Positions 1-9,748 of a stretch of 64,000 bases of DNA are shown one piece after another. Position 1 is the stretch's first letter; every line of letters starts with the position of its first letter. The stretch is from Saprospiraceae bacterium (GTDB lineage Bacteria > Bacteroidota > Bacteroidia > Chitinophagales > Saprospiraceae). The stretch covers positions 1-64,000 of the forward strand of contig JADKFC010000010.1 in the NCBI GenBank assembly GCA_016717655.1, read 5' to 3'. The notes beneath the pieces were generated by a model that saw nothing but the letters and a program-made list of their open reading frames with translations, was not told where the DNA came from and did not search any database. Position numbers and translations under genes: made by a program.

Positions 1-323
1 TCAAATATATTTGGGTGTATTTTTCTTACTTTACATTGAGACCATAGATTAAGTATTGAGCTTTTTTCATACAAATGAACTGTTGCACCTAACCTTGCAG
101 CAGAAATTGCTGCAGTAATTCCAGCCGCACCGCCGCCTATTATTCCTATTCTGGTATTTAAATTAAAATTATAGACTTTATATAAGCTGTAAACCAAATT
201 AATGGAACGAACTTGTTGGGAATAGACAGTTATTCTTTTCTCAAAAGATCCTAAAATGAAAAGATTGTTTTTGTAAATGGAATTTTCTATTTGGTTTTCA
301 AATTGTTGTTCGTTGTTCTCCAT
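1..323 (-). CDS. FAD/NAD(P)-binding oxidoreductase, N-terminal part (cut by window edge)
   Basis: The minus strand reads open from an ATG at 323 to the window edge, giving about 107 residues. After a polar leader of about 57 residues comes a Rossmann dinucleotide-binding motif, RIGIIGGGAAGITAA, followed by a typical second strand (GATVHLYEK). This is the start of an FAD-dependent oxidoreductase or NAD(P)-binding flavoprotein. Substrate and pathway cannot be told because the catalytic part lies outside. It starts 18 nt after the stop of the mod gene on the same strand, so it may belong to the restriction-modification transcription unit. The long N-terminal extension before the FAD motif is somewhat unusual. 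Confidence 0.75.
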   Translation of the reverse strand, partial: MENNEQQFENQIENSIYKNNLFILGSFEKRITVYSQQVRSINLVYSLYKVYNFNLNTRIGIIGGGAAGITAAISAARLGATVHLYEKSSILNLWSQCKVRKIHPNIF

Positions 324-341
324 TGCACTGTTATTTAATTT

Positions 342-2907
342 TCACACCCCCATCACCTTCGTACACTCCTCCCCAAACTGACTCACTATCCTCACCGCAA
401 TTTTTTGACTTCTACTTTTTATTTCGATTGGATGAGATATATGTCCATACAGTCTATCAAAGGCTTCGTCGTCGATTTCAATCTTGAGGGTTTTTTCTAC
501 CTTTCTTTTTGGTGGAATCTTTGGCTAAGTTATCCAGGCCTTTTTTTCCATTTGTTGAATTCATCTTTGTCGCCGCCACAGAAGAATACTTGTTTGACAA
601 TGAAGTTGCTGCCATCATAATCGTCATCTACCATCCAATAGGCAATGTCGTGGACATCACGGGGTTTTACCTCGTCTTTTATAGGATCGTAGATATCCAG
701 GCCTTTTATTTCAACGGTAACTGAATTTCCATCTTTTAGTAAGTCAATATCCGGCTCCCCAATGGTAACAAAAGATGCTGCTGATTTTGCAGGTTTCTTT
801 TTTAGTCCTTCTTGCAAAAGATCATCGTGTATGCGGCATTTGGTTACTTCAAATTTTCCCATGCTCATCGTTTGTGTACTACCTTCTATATCACTTTCAA
901 AACTAAAACCAAGTATGATAAACCAACCTGCATCTCCTCTGGTGCGACATTCCTTTACTGCTTCGTTCACAGCAGTTTTACTGACGGTGCCAAACTTTGG
1001 TCCTATATGGAAATATGCCTTCTTTTCGCCAATGCCATTCATATAAAAACCTTCTGCATGCAAATACGAATGACTCAATAACTCCACACTGCGAAAAATC
1101 ACCATCTCATCTTTTCTACCATTTTTGATACCAGCACTTAGGAGGTGTTGTTTGATCACCTCTTCAAATGCTCCTTCTTCTTCATTTACCCTAACTTCAT
1201 CATCTAAGTCTTTGAGACTGATGGGTTCATAATTTTGAAGGGTCTCAACGGTAAATGGACCACTAACACGCAATAGTTTTTTGTCTTGCTCAGGCTGGTC
1301 GTATAACGTTTCCGTAGCAGGAGGTTCATCATTGCCAAACTTTTTAACGTAATGTGTGGAACTGCTTTGTACTTAAAACCTTGGCGAATATCTCTGTTTG
1401 TTAATTCATCATTGTAATTTGTAATATGGAAATATAGAAGTCGTCAATTTTGTTTCTCGCAATGTTTATCGCAATTCTACTGGTATCAATAGTTATCCAT
1501 CGTCTCCAAACTGTTCAGCAACAAATGCTGCGGTTCCACTTCCACATAGGATCTAAAATTAAGTCTCCCGGGTCGCTGGTCATCAAAAACACTCGTGGGA
1601 TACTTTGGGACCAGTTTGAACTACTCATCTCTGCCTTGTGCAAATGCAGTATCATTCCAACTATTTTACCAATTGCATTAACGGAAAATCGGAATGGTAT
1701 TGTTTGTACTAAGGACTCTTTCCAGAATAAATAATCTATTCTTCCTAATTAATTTTTCTACACCAGCTTTGTTTGTTCTCCAACTTTTATTGCCGAATGG
1801 CTTGCATTTTATGCCATTTAATTCAAAATCAAACATACATGATGGAGTGAATCCTGACGATGTTAAAACAGAACGTCTAAATATTTTTCTTAGTTGTTCA
1901 TCATTCAATGAAGCAAATTCTTCTTCTGAAATTTTTCTATATCCTAATGGGCACTTTTATCATCCATGAATCTATGTTCTCTATCATCTGATATATCTGG
2001 TCTGAATATAATGTCTAAATTTAATTTTTCACTTATCTTTTGAATACCAAATAATATAATCATATACACTTGCAATCCCTTTTTGACTTAAAGGGCTCAT
2101 GCTTTAAAATTAATTAGTGCAAAATAATTTTCTACCAAAAACCTCATCCATAATGCTTCTTACCAAGATGGATGTTTTCATCACATATTTGTACAAAACA
2201 AGAACCACTTTCATTCAGTAGTTCCTTTGCAATCAATAATCTATCACGCAAATAAGATAAATATGAATGAATGCCCAATTCCCAAGTATCTCTAAATGCT
2301 TTTATCTGTTCAGGTTCTCCTGAAAGCATTTCATCGCTTCCATCTTTTACATCACGATTGTTCAATTTAATTTGCCAATTACTGCCATACTTAATGCCAT
2401 AAGGTGGATCAAAATATATCGTTTGTACCTGGCCTGCCATACCTTCTCTTTCGAGCAGGGATGCCATGACCAGGTGGCTGTCTCCCTGGATGAGACGGTT
2501 GGTCCAGCCGTCGTGGTGGTGGTAGTACTGGCTTACTTTTTCGATCTCGTCTTTTTCCAGAGCATTGCCAAACAACTCGTTCACACTGGAAAAAAGATCC
2601 GGTGCGGCCTGGCTTTCAGTGACCTTATATAAGTTTTTTATGAGGGTCTCGGGGGCTATGTGTTCGTGTCGATAAAGGCTGCGAATGTCCGCACGTAGCA
2701 GATCATCGCGGTCGTCGTTGCCGTATTTGTTGAGCCAGAACAACTCAGGATCCTGGCCGCGATGCACTACGGGGTTTTTGGGTAATTCCAGTACCTTTTT
2801 ACCGGCCTGCACCCTGGTGTTGGCTTCTTCATAGCCAGCTTCTTCTTTGGAGGGGTATGGGCCCGGGTATCGGCTTTGTGTTTGATGGATTCTACTTTTT
2901 TGGCCAT
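342..2907 (-). pseudogene. mod: Type III-like DNA methyltransferase (Mod), broken by many frameshifts
   Basis: Adenine-specific DNA methyltransferase subunit of a Type III-like restriction-modification system. The frames, read in order, rebuild one protein of about 855 residues. The N-terminus is MAKKVESIKHKAD, then VVHRGQDPELFWLNKYGNDD, the catalytic DPPYGIKYGS (near 2390), a DENIHL block, SSGFTPSCMF (near 1860), and the SAM-binding TSDPGDLILDP with a damaged C-GSGT (near 1540). After that come DTSRIA, VSGPFTVE (1273) and a C-terminus ending VMGV. I count at least seven 1- or 2-nt shifts: after CCCC near 2853, near 2164, several in 1910-2130, two in 1480-1550, and two near 490-545. The stretch 1274-2143 is not an insertion; it translates as the middle of Mod. 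Either a decayed gene or an error-rich consensus. Confidence 0.85.
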
Positions 2908-2935
2908 AGCTCTATGCTTTAGTCATGTTTATACA

Positions 2936-3003
2936 ATCGACACGACTGCTTATCATGTCGAAAAAAATCAAAAAAATCGACATGATAACGGGCTCGTGTC
3001 GAT
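2936..3003. repeat. Nested inverted repeat upstream of mod
   Basis: Two perfect inverted repeats sit one inside the other. The outer arms are ATCGACACGA (2936-2945) and TCGTGTCGAT (2994-3003). The inner arms are TATCATGTCGA (2951-2961) and TCGACATGATA (2977-2987), around an A-rich core. The element lies 28 nt upstream of the mod ATG and about 100 nt past the res stop. It could be an operator for mod, or fold as a long hairpin in the res-mod transcript. No protein partner is visible in the window. Confidence 0.8.
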
Positions 3004-3104
3004 GTAATGTGCTTGATAAAAATTTTGTATTTAATTTAAATTCAACCCAATTGATACCAGGAAACTGGTCAGGCAATACATTATTTGTAAATCACGCTGG
3101 TAAC

Positions 3105-6100
3105 TCATAGACTGCTTATTTTATCAATGAGTTGATTGCGGATGTTCCTTATATCATTGGCTATTTCAATAAAATGCCATTCGGGGTATTCGTATTTTGA
3201 TTTCAATGAATTGACTGCCGGAATCCACCTGTTTTCTACAAACCATTTTTTTTCAGCTTTATCCTTGCTCATGCCACTGATTTCAATCATGAGATTTTTC
3301 AAGCTTCCATCCTGGCACCTGACCTTTGCGATGAAATCTGTAAAATAATGCCGATCGATGCCATCTTTGGTGTAGGGAATGGCAAAGCCAAGAAATTGAT
3401 TTTTGACATAACATTCTACAGCTGGTAATTCTTCCAGGGTCTTAGCATATATGCCTTCCCAGTCGCTGTCCATTACCACAAAATTGATGTGGCTTTTTCT
3501 GTGGCATAAACGTCTTTTACCGTATTGCCATTTACATATTTGGTACTTCCAAAATTTGTTGTAATAATTAAATACAGGCCTTATGTGTTCTATGGTATTG
3601 TGTTGCGTATTGATGCCCCGAGCAATGTGATCCACTATCTTTTTGGCATCTTCAAAATAGAGCAGCCGTTTATATCTCTGGTCGGGTATATTGAGCAGAT
3701 GCACCTTTGTATGGTACCACTCGTCAACAATGTTTTCAATTTGCCAAAAATTTGAAATCTGGGATTGCCTTCATCGTCGCTAAAATGATACTTGATCAAT
3801 TCTTTGGTGATCAAAAAGATCAGCTCCTGGTCTCTTTTTTCCAGCACTCCTTTCACTTCCAACCGTTCCTGATTGGGAGAAATGGGGCTGGCCAAAATGG
3901 TTTCGGTTGGAAATTTTGAGCCATCAATCTCATAGTTTTCGATGGTGCTAAGATCATATTGAATCTCGCCTTCCTGATTTTCAATTCTATATCCACCACA
4001 TTGGGAAATGTGATTTCCATGCGGCCTGTCTCATCGATTGGGGCGATATGGGTAAGATCAATGGGAGGAGGAGGTGTTTCTGTTTTACCACCCTTAAACA
4101 GTTTAAAGGGCACACCTATGATGTGGGCATATTCAGGAGGGAATTTTTCAATGACTACCTTTCGTTTATCATCGGTAGGGTTGCCATCTTTGTCATAGCC
4201 CTGCAGGTAATAATTCATTCTTCGCAAGGCTCTGCCCGCCACCTGTTCACAAAGCAGCTGCGACCCAAAGGCGCGCAAACCCATGATGTGGGTAACCGTA
4301 TTGGCATCCCAGCCTTCGGTTAGCATAGATACCGATACCACACACCTGATATGAGCACCCAACTTTGCCTTGTTGGCCTACGGTATTGACCACTTCGCGT
4401 AAAATCTCAGCATCTGATATCTTTTCAATACTCCCTTGGCCGTGTAGCCGCGCATAATCTCTTTTAAATTCTTCTATTTCTGAAGAAAATATTTTTGAAA
4501 TCATCATTGATCTGCTCGCCATTTTCCAGGGCATCGCTGTCTATGAGCAGAGTAGGTGGGCGTTTCAATGGTTTGTTGGTGGCAGGGTCATAATTACTAA
4601 AAAGGTCTTTTGCGCCTTGCACCACCTGGATGGCGCCATCACCATCTACGTATTCATATCCGGCAATGTATTTATATACTTCTTTAGACACCCCGGTATT
4701 GTTGCATACAACGATGAAGACTGGCGGAGCAGAAAAAATATTGGCTCTTTCTTCCTTCATTTTTCTGATGCCGTTGAAATATTCTACATAGTGGTTGTAA
4801 AATTGATCCAAGGCGCCTTTGACAAGTGATGGCAATTTTGGAGGTAGTTCTACAAACTTGGTTCCTTCTGATGCTGCGTCTTTTTTTTGTGTCCGCTGTC
4901 CTTTTTTGGGCAATTCTTCTTTTACGTGTTCGTACAAATTGCGAAGCACAGGCATGGTCAACTCCTGCGTGTTATCACTCTCAGGCAAAAACGGAATTTT
5001 TACCAGTCCACTTTCAATGGCTTCGATCAATCCAAAATCAGATACCACCCACGGAAACAAGCTATAGGGTGTATAGCCGGATCCTGTTAGATAATATGGG
5101 GTAGCAGAAAGGTCATAGACCGCCTGTAGTTTGAATTTTTTGGCTATTTCTTTGAGGCCTGTAAACCATACCGCTGCTCTGGCGTTTTCATCCGCTTCTT
5201 CGTTATCAGTAGTTTTGGTTTTTGATTTGGGCAAATAACAATGATGCGCCTCGTCATTGAGTATCAAAATTCTACTCCCTGTTTTAAACTTGCCTAGGGT
5301 TCTTTTTATAACCTGTGCAAAATCCTCCTTATTACCAGTATCAATCTCTTTCCCATATAAATCTACCTTACCATCAAAGGGACTTTTTTTATTCCCTTGT
5401 AGGGTCTTTGGTTCAAACGTATGGTAATTGGTGATCACCAACCGGGCATTCAAATTTTGAAGTCGATGTTCCATATGAGCGGGTATAAGTCCTCTGACCC
5501 GGTAATAATCCTCTATATCATTGGGATTTTTGTTTTTGGTATCAACAAAGAGTACCCCAAGCCTGCTTTTGATAGTCACTCCAGGAGCTACTATCAGAAA
5601 ATAGTCAGCAAATCGGGTATCATTTCGGTATTCCTGTCGATTGAAGTAATGATAACATATCAAACATGCCATCACCACCGTTTTACCCGATCCGGTTGCC
5701 ATTTTAAAGGCTATTCTGGGCAGCTGATCTGCCGCATCAGCACTCACCGAAATCTGTGCATCTCTCAATAAACCCAGAATATGGTTGCCAACATTGGATT
5801 TTTCTGCCACTTCATTCAACCATATCGCGGTTTCTACTGCTTCCTGTTGGGCAAAAAACAGTTTTTTTACAGCGTGTCTTTCAGGGTTGGTAAACCAAAA
5901 ATTCAGTAGTTCTTTTGTGATCCTAGTGGTATTGACATAATTTTCTTTTCTCCATAATTCCACTTCTTTTCTGCAGAGATTGATGATGTGGCTTGTATAA
6001 TCTTCAGCATTGTCATTCCACTCAAAAATTTCTTTTTGCCCAGATTGCCTGGTGGGTAAAACAGCCAATTCGGTCTTAAATATCCGCCTCCCGTTTCGGA

Positions 6101-6194
6101 TATCTTTATAATCCAATGCGCCTTCGCTATTGGTATTGTAATGGAGCAAAGGTTCGTGATATGGACTATTTAATATGGGATTATCTGTACTCAT
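3105..6194 (-). pseudogene. res: Type III-like restriction endonuclease helicase subunit (Res), frameshifted
   Basis: Restriction/translocase subunit expected to pair with the adjacent Mod. The first 576 residues are intact and carry the superfamily 2 helicase motifs: Walker A ATGSGKT (about residues 166-172), DEAH (about 314-317) and SAT (363-365). Later frames continue with LTEGWDA and a GRALRR motif VI. The C-terminus has a nuclease-like block (FTDFIAKV then LMIEISG, followed by KDKAEKKWFVENRW), as in the end nuclease of this family. Total span fits about 1,030 residues. Breaks occur near 4505 (A5 where A4 restores frame), 4362 (AAA for AA), about 3890, about 3710-3740, and twice in 3490-3560. 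All but one or two lie in or next to short homopolymer runs. Start is the ATG at 6194. Confidence 0.88.
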
Positions 6195-6509
6195 GACTAT
6201 TTCGGTGTCGTTGTGGTGTATTCTGCGCTCTAAGTTAAATTATTCTCTTGAATTTAAGATAACAGGACCATATCGCTTTCAATTTGACAAAAATATCTTT
6301 GGAATATAATGTCATTTTATTTTGATGATGTAAAATTAAATTTTATACATTTGAATATTTAAAGCATTAAACAGAATATTGTTTTGAAAATTTCTTTATA
6401 CAAATCCACGCCTTCCAACCACCATCATCCCCCCTACCATTTTCTATCAGCTTTTAAACCTTGACATAGGGGTGCTTATAAGCTTAATTTTGTCCTACAA
6501 TTTTTTGTC
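6195..6509. other. AT-rich spacer between divergent genes
   Basis: No gene is seen in these 315 bases between res (minus) and the membrane protein at 6510 (plus). Two good promoter-like pairs on the plus strand are present: TTTG at 6321 with TACATTTG at 6346-6353 (21-nt spacing), and the pair listed at 6461-6492. Confidence 0.6.
6461..6492 (+). promoter_or_regulatory. Bacteroidota-type promoter for the 6510 gene
   Basis: TTGACA at 6461 and TAATTTTG at 6485-6492 are 21 nt apart, matching the TTTG / TAnnTTTG pattern known from Bacteroidota. The predicted start would lie around 6497-6500, just upstream of the ATG at 6510. Confidence 0.55.
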
Positions 6510-6914
6510 ATGAAAAATTCGTTTGCCTTAAAATCTGAGGGCATGGTTACGGTGCTTGGGATTTTGTTAGCTTTTATTGCCATCAACGCCTTTGGAGGGG
6601 GTAGCTATGGTATGATGAGTCCCAAAGAGCTACCCAAAGAATGGTTGGAGGGAAGTCCGTTTTCTACTTTTTTAATTCCTTCTCTGATCCTTTTTGTGGT
6701 GGTTGGGGGCAGTCATGTGACAGCAGCTTACTATGTATTACGAAATAAAAATGGAGCTTATAATGCGGCCTTATGGGCTGGACTTGTTTTATTGGTGTGG
6801 ATATTGGTCCAGGTAACCATCATTGGCTTTGTCTCTTTCCTGCAACCATTGATGGCTGGTCTGGCGGTTGTGGTTTTGGTGATAACCACTCAATTAAAAT
6901 CCCGTCTTGGTTAA
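6510..6914 (+). CDS. Small integral membrane protein, four predicted helices
   Basis: A 134-residue protein with four hydrophobic segments (about residues 12-30, 52-78, 86-105 and 107-127) and few charged residues. It has a GGSYGMM loop after the first helix. I do not recognise a named family. The protein resembles generic four-helix membrane proteins that are common next to metal or stress genes. It is alone on the plus strand and convergent with the arsenic operon, whose last gene ends 10 nt beyond its stop. A well-formed promoter precedes it, which supports it being real. Confidence 0.65.
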   Translation: MKNSFALKSEGMVTVLGILLAFIAINAFGGGSYGMMSPKELPKEWLEGSPFSTFLIPSLILFVVVGGSHVTAAYYVLRNKNGAYNAALWAGLVLLVWILVQVTIIGFVSFLQPLMAGLAVVVLVITTQLKSRLG

Positions 6915-6924
6915 AGGTTAGAAT

Positions 6925-7530
6925 CTATAACCTAGAAAACACCCACCACATTTCCTGCGCTATTTCGAGACTTCGTTCTGCATACTTGGCTGTTTGTAGT
7001 TCGGTGCCATCAAAAGCTTTGGGGTCATCGTATTTTACCGGAAAACGGGCCTCTGCTCCCAGTACCATCGGACAGGCTTCGTCGGCACTGTTACAGGTCA
7101 TGATGGCTGCAAAATGGGAGCTTGGATTAAAGGGATGATCATATGTTTTTGAAAAACAAATGATGGCAGCTTCGTTGGCATCGTACTTTATGGCATAGAC
7201 AGGATTCTGCTCTGCACTTAGCATGTGTATGTGAAAGCCTTGTGAAAGCAGGGTCTCTGCTACTTTTGGAAATAGGGCAGTGGCCTCGGTACCACCTGTA
7301 TAACAGCATACATTGGCTACTTCAAAATGATGTGCCATTACCTGGGCCCAAACTTGCGACAAGTGACTCCTGCGCGAATTGTGGGTGCAGATGAAGTTGA
7401 GTCGGATGGTTTGTTGCTCTTTCTTTTTGTTCTGAATGTAGGTTACCAAGGGCTGCAACAATGCTTTGCGCTCTTCTGTGATGGCAAGCGCATCAAAGGA
7501 ATCTAGGTGAATCTTAATTTGCGGAAACAT
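6925..7530 (-). CDS. arsC: Arsenate reductase / low-molecular-weight phosphatase-type protein
   Basis: A 201-residue protein of the low-molecular-weight tyrosine phosphatase fold. The P-loop is CTHNSRRS (a CX5R motif, about residues 49-56), preceded by a beta strand (IRLNFI). The later aspartate-containing loop fits the fold (YDDPKAFDG). In arsenic operons of Bacteroidota this protein reduces arsenate to arsenite for export. It is the last gene of arsR-trx-acr3-arsC and overlaps acr3 by 17 nt, which points to coupled translation. A protein phosphatase role cannot be excluded, but the acr3 neighbour favours arsenate. Confidence 0.85.
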   Translation of the reverse strand: MFPQIKIHLDSFDALAITEERKALLQPLVTYIQNKKKEQQTIRLNFICTHNSRRSHLSQVWAQVMAHHFEVANVCCYTGGTEATALFPKVAETLLSQGFHIHMLSAEQNPVYAIKYDANEAAIICFSKTYDHPFNPSSHFAAIMTCNSADEACPMVLGAEARFPVKYDDPKAFDGTELQTAKYAERSLEIAQEMWWVFSRL

Positions 7531-8560
7531 TTGGGTAGTATTTTTCTTTGAGGAATAAACTGGCTTTCACCAACAATATCAATACAGGCACTTCTACAAG
7601 CGGACCAATGACTCCTACAAAAGCCTGAGCTGAATGAATGCCAAAAACCGAAATGGCTACCGCGATGGCCAACTCAAAATGGTTGCCGGTTGCTGTAAAG
7701 GAAATGGAAGCATTTTTATCATAGGGCACACCCATGCCCTTGTTGATAAAAAAGCTGACAAAAAACATCAGCACAAAATAGATGACAAGGGGAATGGCTA
7801 CTTTTACTACATCCAATGGCAGCTCAAGAATTTTATCTCCTTTGAGGCTAAACATCAGCACAATGGTGAACAACAATGCATACAATGTGATCGGAGAAAT
7901 GCGGGGCACAAATTTTCTGTTGTACCAATCTGCTCCTTTGGCCTGTATCAAGTATTTGCGACTGAGAAAACCAGCTAAAAAGGGAATGCCCAGGTAGATG
8001 GCAACACTTTGAGCAACCTGCGCCATTGGTACATCAATAGCATAGGTAGCTAGTCCCATAGAGTGGGGTAGTACATGGATAAAAAGCCAGGCATAAAAGC
8101 TGTAGGTGATTACCTGAAAAACACTGTTGAGGGCTACCAAAAGGGCACCGTATTCGCGATTACCACCAGCCAGGTCATTCCAAACTATGACCATGGCTAT
8201 GCAACGGGCAAGCCCAATCAGGATGAGTCCAACCATGTAATCAGGCTCATCGCGCAAAAACAGAATGGCCAGGACAAACATCAAAACGGGACCTATCAAC
8301 CAATTCAATACCAAAGAAAGAGTCATGGCCTTTTTGTCTTGGAAAGCTTTAGGTAACAATGAGTAGTCTACTTTTGCCAATGGAGGGTACATCATGAGGA
8401 TGAGCCCTAAAGCCAAAGGAAGATTGGTACTGCCAACGGATAATTGATCAAAAAGGGTTTTGATGCCCGGGAAAAAATAGCCCAGGCCTACACCGAGGAT
8501 CATGGCCATAAAGATCCATAGCGTAAGATAGCGGTCTAAAAATTTGAGTTTTACTTGCAT
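7514..8560 (-). CDS. acr3: ACR3-family arsenite efflux permease
   Basis: A 348-residue membrane protein with about ten transmembrane helices, starting MQVKLKFLDRYLTLW. It carries the family's conserved cysteine in GLARCIAMVIVW (about residues 117-128), then NDLAGGN, and FTATGNHFELAIA near residue 290, which matches the conserved second half of ACR3. It exports arsenite across the inner membrane using the proton motive force. It lies between a small thioredoxin-like gene and arsC in one transcription direction. Length is normal for the family. Confidence 0.95.
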   Translation of the reverse strand: MQVKLKFLDRYLTLWIFMAMILGVGLGYFFPGIKTLFDQLSVGSTNLPLALGLILMMYPPLAKVDYSLLPKAFQDKKAMTLSLVLNWLIGPVLMFVLAILFLRDEPDYMVGLILIGLARCIAMVIVWNDLAGGNREYGALLVALNSVFQVITYSFYAWLFIHVLPHSMGLATYAIDVPMAQVAQSVAIYLGIPFLAGFLSRKYLIQAKGADWYNRKFVPRISPITLYALLFTIVLMFSLKGDKILELPLDVVKVAIPLVIYFVLMFFVSFFINKGMGVPYDKNASISFTATGNHFELAIAVAISVFGIHSAQAFVGVIGPLVEVPVLILLVKASLFLKEKYYPNVSAN

Positions 8561-8629
8561 GTTTTTGGTTTGTTTTTTCGCTTAGACGCATATTTTACAA
8601 TGGCGGTAAGTTGATAAGCCAACAGATGC

Positions 8630-8873
8630 CTAAATAGTATTTGTTGCTTGTGGCCAAGTTTTTTTTTCTTGAACGTCCGCTACTCTTCCTTTGGTTTTAA
8701 TCACTTCATCGATCATCAACACCGGAGTAGTTAATACATTGTATTTTAAAATTTCTTCAATGTCTTCAATTTTTACTACTTCAACCTCAGCACCTAATTG
8801 TTTGACCGCTGGCGTTTGGTACATAGTTTTGCATTTTGGGCAACCGGTTCCCAATACTTTTATTTGTTTTCAT
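8630..8873 (-). CDS. Small thioredoxin-fold redox protein (frameshifted near start)
   Basis: A glutaredoxin/thioredoxin-like protein of about 80 residues with a GTGCPKCKT active-site motif (CxxC) at its N-terminus and a cis-proline block (TTPVLMIDE). Proteins of this small redox-active disulfide family are often found beside arsenite permeases and ArsR regulators. The likely start is the ATG at 8873 (MKT...). One extra A in an AAA run near 8864 puts the start out of frame with the rest. The C-terminus runs through a nine-base A homopolymer, so its true end is uncertain. Its role here is probably thiol supply for arsenate reduction; that is inference. Confidence 0.75.
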
Positions 8874-8902
8874 TGCAAGTTTCATTAAGTGTAAACCAAT
8901 TA

Positions 8903-8918
8903 TTCGCAAATATACGAA
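8903..8918 (-). promoter_or_regulatory. ArsR-type operator 1 overlapping a -7 box (trx-acr3-arsC)
   Basis: On the minus strand this reads TTCGTATATTTGCGAA: TTCG/CGAA half-sites around TATATTTG, which fits the TAnnTTTG -7 promoter element. It lies 29 nt upstream of the thioredoxin-like gene, so a bound repressor would sit on the promoter itself. Confidence 0.7.
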
Positions 8919-8930
8919 CAACCCAATTAA

Positions 8931-8946
8931 TTCGCAATATTACGAA
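8931..8946 (-). promoter_or_regulatory. ArsR-type operator 2
   Basis: The minus strand reads TTCGTAATATTGCGAA, the same half-sites as the other copies with a poorer -7 match (TAATATTG). It overlaps the stop codon of the first arsR gene and is 28 nt from operator 1, spacing that would allow two repressor dimers to bind side by side. Confidence 0.6.
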
Positions 8947-9284
8947 CAATGTTTTTGGTCATTTTCACACTTTTCTGTCAGCTCAGTATTGGCTAATAAA
9001 AGATTAAATAGGTTTTTTGCTTTTTGCCAATTTTCCGTATGGATGCAATACTTTACGGTAGGTGGGGTGATATTGCCTTGAATCAAGCCGGCATCCTTTA
9101 ATTCATTGAGGTGTTGAGAAAGGGTAGATTTGGCTATGGGCAGTTCTTCTGCCATATCACCATGATAACAGCAAGACTGAGAATGCAGCAGCTGTAGGAT
9201 CGCTATCCGCACGGGATGTGCCATGGCTTTGGCAAAACGCGCTGTTTGCTCTTGTTCTATGGAGAAATTGCGTTTCTTATTCAT
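8940..9284 (-). CDS. arsR: ArsR/SmtB-family metalloregulator
   Basis: A 114-residue winged-helix repressor. It has FAKAMAHPVRIAILQLL (first helices), a cysteine pair SCCYHGD suited to binding arsenite (about residues 37-43), and the recognition helix AKSTLSQHLNELKDAGLI. A further cysteine lies near the C-terminus (EKCEN). It should repress the downstream thioredoxin, acr3 and arsC genes and itself, releasing DNA when arsenite binds. An operator-like palindrome (9300-9315) starts 16 nt upstream of its ATG. Confidence 0.93.
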   Translation of the reverse strand: MNKKRNFSIEQEQTARFAKAMAHPVRIAILQLLHSQSCCYHGDMAEELPIAKSTLSQHLNELKDAGLIQGNITPPTVKYCIHTENWQKAKNLFNLLLANTELTEKCENDQKHCS

Positions 9285-9299
9285 TTTATAAACAGCTTA

Positions 9300-9315
9300 T
9301 TCGCAAATTTACGAA
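9300..9315 (-). promoter_or_regulatory. ArsR-type operator 3 at the arsR promoter
   Basis: The minus strand reads TTCGTAAATTTGCGAA with TAAATTTG (-7 element) inside the palindrome. It lies 15 nt upstream of the arsR start, consistent with autorepression. Confidence 0.7.
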
Positions 9316-9583
9316 TAATTTTGTTTTTTGATATAATTTCAGAGATGGTCAAGTATTCCATCTAATTCAAATGGATTAATTTGGGATAAAATATTTGATA
9401 TTTCCAATACAACACAAGTATCTTTGAAGCTGATTTTTTGATAACCTCAATGTTGAAAATTGGTTTCAGAACTTTAGAAATCAGTTCTTTAGACTATTAC
9501 AGCTCAGATGTCAAGCTGTAATTAAAGGCAGTAATAAGTGGTAATCTCATCATTATTAAATAGCATTTTTCACTTTTTTTCCT
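9316..9583. other. Spacer with no gene seen
   Basis: AT-rich sequence between the arsR promoter and the tRNA promoter. No open frame or clear repeat was found. Confidence 0.5.
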
Positions 9584-9591
9584 TATTTTTG
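9584..9591 (+). promoter_or_regulatory. -7 promoter element of tRNA-Pro
   Basis: TATTTTTG matches TAnnTTTG and ends 10 nt before the tRNA 5' end. No clear -33 TTTG was seen. Confidence 0.45.
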
Positions 9592-9601
9592 CACTACAAA
9601 T

Positions 9602-9674
9602 CGGGATGTAGCGCAGTTGGTAGCGTACACGTCTGGGGGGCGTGAGGTCGCTGGTTCGAACCCAGTCATTCCGA
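9602..9674 (+). tRNA. tRNA-Pro, anticodon GGG
   Basis: The cloverleaf is complete. The acceptor stem CGGGATG pairs with CATTCCG. The D arm is GCGCAGTTGGTAGCG. The anticodon stem CACGT/GCGTG encloses the loop CTGGGGG (anticodon GGG). The T arm holds GGTTCGAACCC. The CCA end is not encoded. A terminator follows directly. Confidence 0.95.
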
Positions 9675-9682
9675 CAAAAAAA

Positions 9683-9705
9683 GGGGGGCCATTTAGCCCC
9701 CTTTT
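9683..9705 (+). terminator. Intrinsic terminator after tRNA-Pro
   Basis: GGGGGC / GCCCCC stem with the loop CATTTA, then TTTT. An A-run precedes it, so it may work in both directions and also end arsM transcription. Confidence 0.85.
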
Positions 9706-9748
9706 ATATTTAATGTCATCCATTCAGAGCACAGCCCCGAAATATCGC

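Noticed and set aside
1450..1734. 94-residue plus-strand open frame
   Set aside because: It is the antisense of mod; its protein has no domain and the minus strand explains the region.
1274..2143. Apparent insertion splitting the mod gene
   Set aside because: In shifted frames the stretch translates as the middle of Mod (SSGFTPSC, TSDPGDLILDP, DTSRIA), so it is frameshifted gene sequence, not an insert.
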